A stretch of 11,344 nucleotides of DNA. It comes from Promethearchaeota archaeon (GTDB taxonomy: Archaea > Asgardarchaeota > Lokiarchaeia > Sigynarchaeales > SOKP01). This document shows, one piece after another, positions 6,491 to 11,344 of the stretch. The stretch covers positions 1 to 11,344 of the forward strand of contig JAEOTL010000528.1 of assembly GCA_016839845.1 (NCBI GenBank). The letters run 5' to 3'. Within the stretch, counting starts at the first letter, position 1; every line of letters begins with the position of its first letter. The notes below the pieces were generated by a model. The model saw only the letters and a program-made list of their open reading frames with translations, did no database searches and was not told the DNA's origin. The position numbers were made by a program, and so were the translations under genes.

Positions 6491-6659
6491 GAAGTGCTAA
6501 TAAGTATAGTGATTAAAAATGGAATAAGTTTATAGCGATTATCATTTGTGATTTAACCTTTTTTTCTATGTACTAATTTTATCTGTTATAATTATAGATT
6601 ATTGCTATGAACTCACCAAACATCCTATACATTAACTTACTTCAAAACTAAATGATAAT

Positions 6660-6716
6660 TGGCTATAAGCTAAATTTCGAGAAGTAGAGAAGTAAGAAAT
6701 ACTCTACAGTTAGCCA
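6660..6716 (+). repeat. Nested inverted repeat
   Basis: Outer arms TGGCTA (6660-6665) and TAGCCA (6711-6716) enclose inner arms GTAGAG (6684-6689) and CTCTAC (6702-6707) with a 12-nt loop. Both arms are perfect over 6 bp. This could be a structured leader or small RNA, or a protein-binding site. With arms this short in AT-rich DNA, chance is a real alternative. Confidence 0.3.
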
Positions 6717-6826
6717 GAATAGATTGGCCCTATTAAATCATTTTTGGCTAAATACAAATAAGATTTAATTAAGTCGGGGAGAGGAAATCCAACCTCATCC
6801 AAGAGTGGAAGATTAATACATCTTTC

Positions 6827-6876
6827 TTAAATAAAAATTGTTGAACCAGAAAATTATTAAAAAATAATTAAATAAT
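6827..6876 (+). promoter_or_regulatory. Possible TATA-like promoter region for the acetyltransferase gene
   Basis: Two TATA-like elements, TTAAATAA (6827-6834) and TTAAATAAT (6868-6876), lie before the GTG start. The first would give a leader of roughly 50 nt and fits better with the Shine-Dalgarno site being transcribed. Base composition alone makes such matches common. Confidence 0.3.
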
Positions 6877-6895
6877 AAAGAAAACAGAAAAGAAA

Positions 6896-6900
6896 AGGAG
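6896..6900 (+). promoter_or_regulatory. Shine-Dalgarno site that decides the GTG start at 6909
   Basis: AGGAG at 6896-6900 is 8 nt before the GTG at 6909. The in-frame GTG at 6900 overlaps this site and cannot use it. The ATG at 6907 is in another frame and meets a stop at once. Confidence 0.7.
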
Positions 6901-6908
6901 TGAATAAT

Positions 6909-9900
6909 GTGAAAATCCTTTTTCAGGATGAATTAGAACAGTTGAAAAAAATTCGTCCTATAGTTAGAACCATGGAAGAAGCAGAAAAGTTAGCTGTATG
7001 CTTAAATCATTGGAGTGATGATGATTCGTGGGGTGGGAGTTTTAGGTATAATGAAATCATAGCTGAACCCCTGTATGAAGACTGGTTTGTTAATATGAAG
7101 ATGCTAGAACAGCTAGTAGTTGATGAAGATGGTATCACCCAAGGGTATATTAGTTTTGATAATCATGGTACTGATGATGATGCTGGTTATGTCCCCTTAT
7201 TAGGCGTATGCCCTACGGCACAAGGAAAAGGTTATGGAAAAGCATTACTGTTATCAATTTTAAAGAAATCCATTGAATTGGGCAAGAGGAGGCTAGAGTT
7301 AGACACTTGGGCAGGGAACTTACGTTCTGTGCCAGTATATAAAAAGACTGGTTTTTTCTGGAGAAAGAACACTAGCGCTACAATGGAAAATTATCTCCCT
7401 GCGGTCCTTACGACTCCCTACTTCGAGGAATTTTTTGCTAAGAATGACTTCTACGATTCTCGTGAGTTTGAGGTAACCCAAAAAGAAGATGATTTTACTC
7501 ACAAAACGATGCAAGCTTATTATTATCGATTTATTGAAGATGAAACCAATAAACTTACTGTCTATGTGGATTGCCATGCAAAAGATCTCAGTGGCTTTAC
7601 ATATTCGAAGGAGGGGCAAAAATTGAGTCTGCAATTGATACCAAATCACCATGAGATCTTCTTAGGGCTGGATAACACAGAAGCTGAATTGTTGATAACA
7701 AATAAGGGAAATGATCCCGTGCATATTAGGGGAAAAATTGCAGGGGATAAGGGGATTAAAGCTCTCTCCCCAAGTGAGATTGATTTTATTGTTGGTCCAG
7801 ATGAAGAGAAATCACTCAAGATAACTGTCTCAGTTGATTTAACTGCTGAAACATATGTTCCAACCCAACGACCTAGGAAAAGAACAAAATGCCGTATTAG
7901 TACTCTTCTTGAAATAAATGGTAAATCTTGCCAGTTGGGGTGTGGATGGGTACCAAAAGAAGTATTCCAGATTACAATATTGAATGAATCTCTATATTTT
8001 GGAAAGAATACAAAAGAAGTTTTGGTTCCTATAGGTTTCCGTAATCTAACTCAAATTCCAATAAGCGGGGATCTATCAATTACTGGTGAAGGTTTGTCGG
8101 GCAAAATTCTGTTAGACTTCAATTTAGAGGCAGAATCTGCTATGGAAGAATCAATCACTATACAGAAGCCATTTAGAAATGTAGCTGAGTCATGGGAATG
8201 GGAGTTTGAATTCAAAGTTAAGAGAGAATCTGGAAAAACGGTACTTCCACTTATTAAAAGCCATATAAGTTGTTTTACTAAATCAGGAGTCGTAGGTTAT
8301 ATTAATTCTAAACCCAAAAGAGAAGCCGTTATCGAAAATGAATTCATTCGTTTCCACTTCTCTAGAGATCAAACCAGATGGTATTCTTTACATAGAGTAT
8401 TTGTCAAAGATATGGATCTTGACCAGGATTTATCAACTTTTGGTATAAGTGTTGGAAGACCTTTTCCTGTAGCAAGTTCTGAATTCATCTCAATGATTAG
8501 TCCATTTCAAATTATTCAAGGAGAAAACAGTATAGCCCTGAAACAGGAGTTTCTCAGTAAGATTGAAAAACCGGGCTTGAAAGTGGTTCGCTGGATAGAA
8601 TTAGACGCTGGACAAAAATATGTAACAACTTATTACGAATTAACAAACACACTCATAGAAGAAACTCAAGTATTAAACAATGTGAGTGTGAGGAATATGT
8701 TTTGGAGATGGGGTTCCATCACTGGTGCAGTTATTCTTCCTGGGAAACAGGGAATTACAGTCATAGACGATCCTGAGTTTATTGATGAATATGATTTTCC
8801 TAAGAATCCAGAAGATTATATAGAGCCATGGATTGCCTGTGAACCTTATAACGTACAAAAATTAGGATTTGGTGTTATCTGGAACCCCCCAGAAGCGGAC
8901 AGGATTCTGGTTGCCCCCCATCTAGGACCGAATATTGAATCAATACCCTACAACCTAAAATCCGGCCAAACTATACGCACTGGTCATTATACATTAGTAA
9001 TAGGGAACCCTATTGTAAGGTTAACCAGAAAAATATGGTTAGAAGAATTCAACGGGAAAGCAACTATAAATAAGGAAAAATTTCATATGAAGTGGTCACA
9101 AAAATTAATGGATTTCGATATTGGCCAGAATATTTTCCTGCCGGATTCAGATCAGAGTCTTTTTCCTTCAATATCGATGATTGATATTGACAGCAAATTA
9201 ATCGAATTCAAAGCCCATTATCGTGCACAAAGAAAGACACCCATTAATTTAGAGATATCACTTTTAGGCAAACTTTGGCCCGTTTCGCAAAATTTTAAGC
9301 TGAAATTAGAGGAAGGAAAACTAACTAAAAGGTCCTTACCATTCAACACGATTGAAAACAATCAAGAACCATATATAATACCTATTGAAGGAACAATTTC
9401 ACTCCCTTCAAATATCCGTAATCATAATTGGATAACAGTCCCTTATCACAGTAAGAGTCAAATTACACTTGAAAAATCAGATGATCATTGGATTTTTTCA
9501 AACAATCTTTTAAATTTTAAGACTAGCAATTCGCATGGGGCTAGTCTATTTAGTGCAAGCGTGGGAGACAGTGAAGAACTGTTTTTTTCTCGCTTCCCTA
9601 ATAAAGAAGCTTACGTTTGGTTTGAATATTTTGTAGGGGGATTTTCACCAATAGCTTTTATTCCGGAAACCAATCTTGAAACACCATTCTTCAACAATCA
9701 ATGGACAGCCCCTCTTCTCATTAAGAATAATGAATGGACAGGGCTTCAATTTTCATTAGCTTCTGCGATTAATGATATACGGCTCAAAAATATTAGTTAT
9801 ACCATGACCTATTATATGAGGCCAAAATCTCCTTTACTATGGGCCAACTTCAGTTTTATTAATAACTCAAAAATGACAAGCACGATTAGAGCGGGTTTGA

Positions 9901-10247
9901 ATCTCTTTTTACAGCCGATCAAGTACATCACCCATCCGTGGAATAATGATCATTATGTCGGGAAACACACTGGTCAAGAAAGACACGTTTACACTTTAAA
10001 TCCCCATAACTGGGTCAAAATCGACTGGGGAAAAGATAGGATCAAAGCTTTAATTGCTTCTGCAAATCCGCAAATAAGTATACGAGGAGAATATTCAAAT
10101 CAGAACAAGTACTCAGAATTCTTTAGTTATGGAACTTTCACTTTAGCGCCAGGAGAATCAAAAAATCATAATTTGATTCTAGTTTTTAGTAAAAATCTGG
10201 AAGAATTTAAGACATTCCAACAGAAGCAACAAGTAGTTAAATTATAG
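6909..10247 (+). CDS. Giant GNAT acetyltransferase fused to beta-sandwich (mutarotase-like) domains
   Basis: About 1,112 residues starting at GTG 6909, chosen for its AGGAG with 8-nt spacing. Residues 1-165 form a GNAT acyltransferase: the acetyl-CoA binding motif LGVCPTAQGKGYGK (98-111, Q/RxxGxG type) is followed by NLRSVPVYKKTGF (137-149), the usual motif B. A typical GNAT is about 150-200 residues, so some 950 residues are additional. Residues about 259-310 look like an Ig/NEW3-type beta-sandwich (TNKGNDPVHIRGKI, then VGPDEEKSLKITVSVD). From about 470 to the end the sequence is beta-rich with many aromatic residues, resembling galactose-mutarotase or glycosidase supersandwich domains, possibly in two copies (470-702 and 850-1097). 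No signal peptide or membrane helix is seen, so it is probably cytoplasmic. Substrate is unknown; carbohydrate binding is an inference from fold resemblance only. The transporter gene follows by 36 nt and is probably co-transcribed. Confidence 0.85.
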   Translation: MKILFQDELEQLKKIRPIVRTMEEAEKLAVCLNHWSDDDSWGGSFRYNEIIAEPLYEDWFVNMKMLEQLVVDEDGITQGYISFDNHGTDDDAGYVPLLGVCPTAQGKGYGKALLLSILKKSIELGKRRLELDTWAGNLRSVPVYKKTGFFWRKNTSATMENYLPAVLTTPYFEEFFAKNDFYDSREFEVTQKEDDFTHKTMQAYYYRFIEDETNKLTVYVDCHAKDLSGFTYSKEGQKLSLQLIPNHHEIFLGLDNTEAELLITNKGNDPVHIRGKIAGDKGIKALSPSEIDFIVGPDEEKSLKITVSVDLTAETYVPTQRPRKRTKCRISTLLEINGKSCQLGCGWVPKEVFQITILNESLYFGKNTKEVLVPIGFRNLTQIPISGDLSITGEGLSGKILLDFNLEAESAMEESITIQKPFRNVAESWEWEFEFKVKRESGKTVLPLIKSHISCFTKSGVVGYINSKPKREAVIENEFIRFHFSRDQTRWYSLHRVFVKDMDLDQDLSTFGISVGRPFPVASSEFISMISPFQIIQGENSIALKQEFLSKIEKPGLKVVRWIELDAGQKYVTTYYELTNTLIEETQVLNNVSVRNMFWRWGSITGAVILPGKQGITVIDDPEFIDEYDFPKNPEDYIEPWIACEPYNVQKLGFGVIWNPPEADRILVAPHLGPNIESIPYNLKSGQTIRTGHYTLVIGNPIVRLTRKIWLEEFNGKATINKEKFHMKWSQKLMDFDIGQNIFLPDSDQSLFPSISMIDIDSKLIEFKAHYRAQRKTPINLEISLLGKLWPVSQNFKLKLEEGKLTKRSLPFNTIENNQEPYIIPIEGTISLPSNIRNHNWITVPYHSKSQITLEKSDDHWIFSNNLLNFKTSNSHGASLFSASVGDSEELFFSRFPNKEAYVWFEYFVGGFSPIAFIPETNLETPFFNNQWTAPLLIKNNEWTGLQFSLASAINDIRLKNISYTMTYYMRPKSPLLWANFSFINNSKMTSTIRAGLNLFLQPIKYITHPWNNDHYVGKHTGQERHVYTLNPHNWVKIDWGKDRIKALIASANPQISIRGEYSNQNKYSEFFSYGTFTLAPGESKNHNLILVFSKNLEEFKTFQQKQQVVKL

Positions 10248-10283
10248 TCTGATAAACGTTGAGCGAAGAGAGCTGAGAAAATA

Positions 10284-11344
10284 ATGAAATTTCATAGAAA
10301 CCCAAGAAACCATGGAAAAATTGGACGTACTAACTTATACGCTATGATGTTCACTTCACTGATTTATGGAATAGGTTCAAATATGTTCTTTATCGTATAT
10401 ATACCCTTTTTATATGAATTCACCGATTCTATTATCACAATCGGAGTAATTACTACGTTGGGAAGTATAATACAATTTTTAATAATGCCATGGATTGGAA
10501 GATTATCAGATAAATATGGTAGAAAATTATTTTGGTATTTCGATAGCCCTCTTATGATTCTGGGATTAATATTCTTTATTTTTGCTGATAGTTTATTTTT
10601 CATTATAACAGGAGTTTTATTTTTTTACTTCGGACTTGGAATTGGTTATTCAATTTATCAAGTATTGGTAATGGAAAGTAGTGCAGAATCCAAGAAAGGA
10701 ATCAACTATGGGATATTGGGATTTCTAATGTCGGTGGGAAATATTATTGGTAGTGTTTTTGTTTTGTTTGATTCGAGGTTCAATGTACGCTTTTATTTCA
10801 TTATTTTTATTATATTTATGGTGATCAATCAGGTAATTGTCGTTTTTTTTATTTTTGATCCAAAATCCCGAAAGCGAGAAGAATTATTAGATTCAACGAA
10901 ACGGCTTAAAACTAAAAATGGATCTTGGAATAACATGTTTACAACACCTAAAATTAGAATATTTTTGTTTTATTTCACTTTTCATACTTTTATTTATGGC
11001 ATTTCTACATCAATTTATACTGCAGGTCTTATTAATCAATACCGTATTACTCAACAAGACATAGCTGTTTTATCTTTTAGCAGCCAGATTAGTTTTATCC
11101 TATTCCAAATTCCCGGAGGACATCTCACTGATAAAATAGGAAAGAAGAAAACCTTGATACTTAGTGATTTATTTGGGTTACTCTTTTTATCTCTATTTAT
11201 TGTGTCCTTCTTTCTATGGTCAAGTGGCTTTAAATCTTTGATACTTCCCCTATTAATTACTGGGCAGATTATTTGGATTGTAAATCAAACCACATTTGTA
11301 CCTTCTGATGCTATTATTACAACAAATTTGGATGAAACCAGAAG
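10284..11344 (+). CDS. Major facilitator superfamily transporter (3'-truncated by window edge)
   Basis: The frame is open from ATG 10284 to the right edge, giving 353 residues without a stop. An in-frame stop at 10260-10262 bounds the start; the ribosome-binding site is weak (AGAGAG, 10267-10272). It is a polytopic inner-membrane protein with about ten hydrophobic helices visible of an expected twelve. The MFS signature A is clear in the loop after helix 2 (GRLSDKYGRK, 72-81) and a degenerate second copy follows helix 8 (GGHLTDKIGKKK, 278-289), the expected pseudo-symmetry of the family. A basic cytoplasmic loop (about 193-222) separates the two halves. The substrate cannot be told from the sequence; drug or metabolite efflux and sugar uptake are both possible. 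It lies 36 nt after the acetyltransferase gene on the same strand, suggesting an operon. Confidence 0.85.
   Translation, partial: MKFHRNPRNHGKIGRTNLYAMMFTSLIYGIGSNMFFIVYIPFLYEFTDSIITIGVITTLGSIIQFLIMPWIGRLSDKYGRKLFWYFDSPLMILGLIFFIFADSLFFIITGVLFFYFGLGIGYSIYQVLVMESSAESKKGINYGILGFLMSVGNIIGSVFVLFDSRFNVRFYFIIFIIFMVINQVIVVFFIFDPKSRKREELLDSTKRLKTKNGSWNNMFTTPKIRIFLFYFTFHTFIYGISTSIYTAGLINQYRITQQDIAVLSFSSQISFILFQIPGGHLTDKIGKKKTLILSDLFGLLFLSLFIVSFFLWSSGFKSLILPLLITGQIIWIVNQTTFVPSDAIITTNLDETR

Larger units (their letters stand above)
6388..6899. other. 512-bp AT-rich non-coding gap
   Basis: No convincing reading frame and no recognisable fragment of a kinase copy is seen here on either strand. It holds the terminator-like hairpin at its left end, a tandem AAATATTT repeat (6473-6490), a nested inverted repeat (6660-6716) and AT-rich, TATA-like stretches ahead of the acetyltransferase gene. 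It separates two transcription units. No tRNA or CRISPR structure was recognised. Confidence 0.6.

Noticed and set aside
6388..6899. A decayed seventh kinase copy or an insertion sequence in the gap
   Set aside because: No LTPE, HAxWW, HxD or tail motif can be recognised in any frame, and no terminal inverted repeats or transposase fragments are visible.
6900..6908. GTG at 6900 as start of the acetyltransferase fusion
   Set aside because: It overlaps the AGGAG site itself; GTG 6909 has proper 8-nt spacing.
7320..10603. Minus-strand frames at 7320-7652, 8673-8858 and 10364-10603
   Set aside because: They lie wholly inside convincing + strand genes, show no recognisable domain and have no ribosome-binding site.

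Overview
The window comes from a low-G+C prokaryote (roughly one third G+C by eye). The genes are uninterrupted, tightly packed and all on the + strand, with Shine-Dalgarno-like sites (an AGGAG before one gene, GAG-TGA at gene junctions). Several AT-rich elements resemble archaeal TATA boxes, and large low-G+C archaeal genomes such as the Asgard group are a plausible source. A low-G+C bacterium cannot be excluded, because no gene here is decisive for lineage.

Region 1 (1-6387) is a tandem array of at least six paralogous small-molecule kinases of the aminoglycoside-phosphotransferase/choline-kinase-like (APH/CHK, ecdysteroid-kinase-like) fold, called A to F here. A is cut by the left edge. 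B to F are complete at 354-387 residues. Each has an N-lobe lysine (I-V-V-K type), an LxxLEDLS-like hinge, an LAELHAxWW helix, the catalytic HxDxHxxN loop, a DW metal-binding motif, and a near-invariant C-terminal IEDLNCMELLE tail. The first four junctions each have a 9-nt spacer inside a conserved 41-bp block. The E/F junction is different: E has a changed C-terminus and the spacer is 70 bp with a possible promoter. Some copies carry changes at catalytic or ATP-binding positions (A Asn to Gln, B Glu to Lys, C altered hinge). The segment between the HAxWW helix and the catalytic loop varies from 31 to 53 residues. The array therefore looks like a locally amplified, diversifying enzyme family with unknown substrate.

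Region 2 (6388-6899) is a 512-bp non-coding gap. It holds a hairpin followed by a T-tract just after F (likely terminator), an AT-rich direct repeat, a nested inverted repeat and TATA-like sequences before the next gene.

Region 3 (6900-11344) is a probable two-gene operon. The first gene encodes a very large protein of about 1,112 residues: an N-terminal GNAT acetyltransferase fused to about 950 residues of predicted beta-sandwich, including two possibly duplicated mutarotase-like units. After 36 nt comes a major facilitator superfamily transporter that runs off the right edge. A carbohydrate or amino-sugar role is conceivable for this pair but is not shown by the sequence. Nothing links it functionally to the kinase array except proximity and shared strand.
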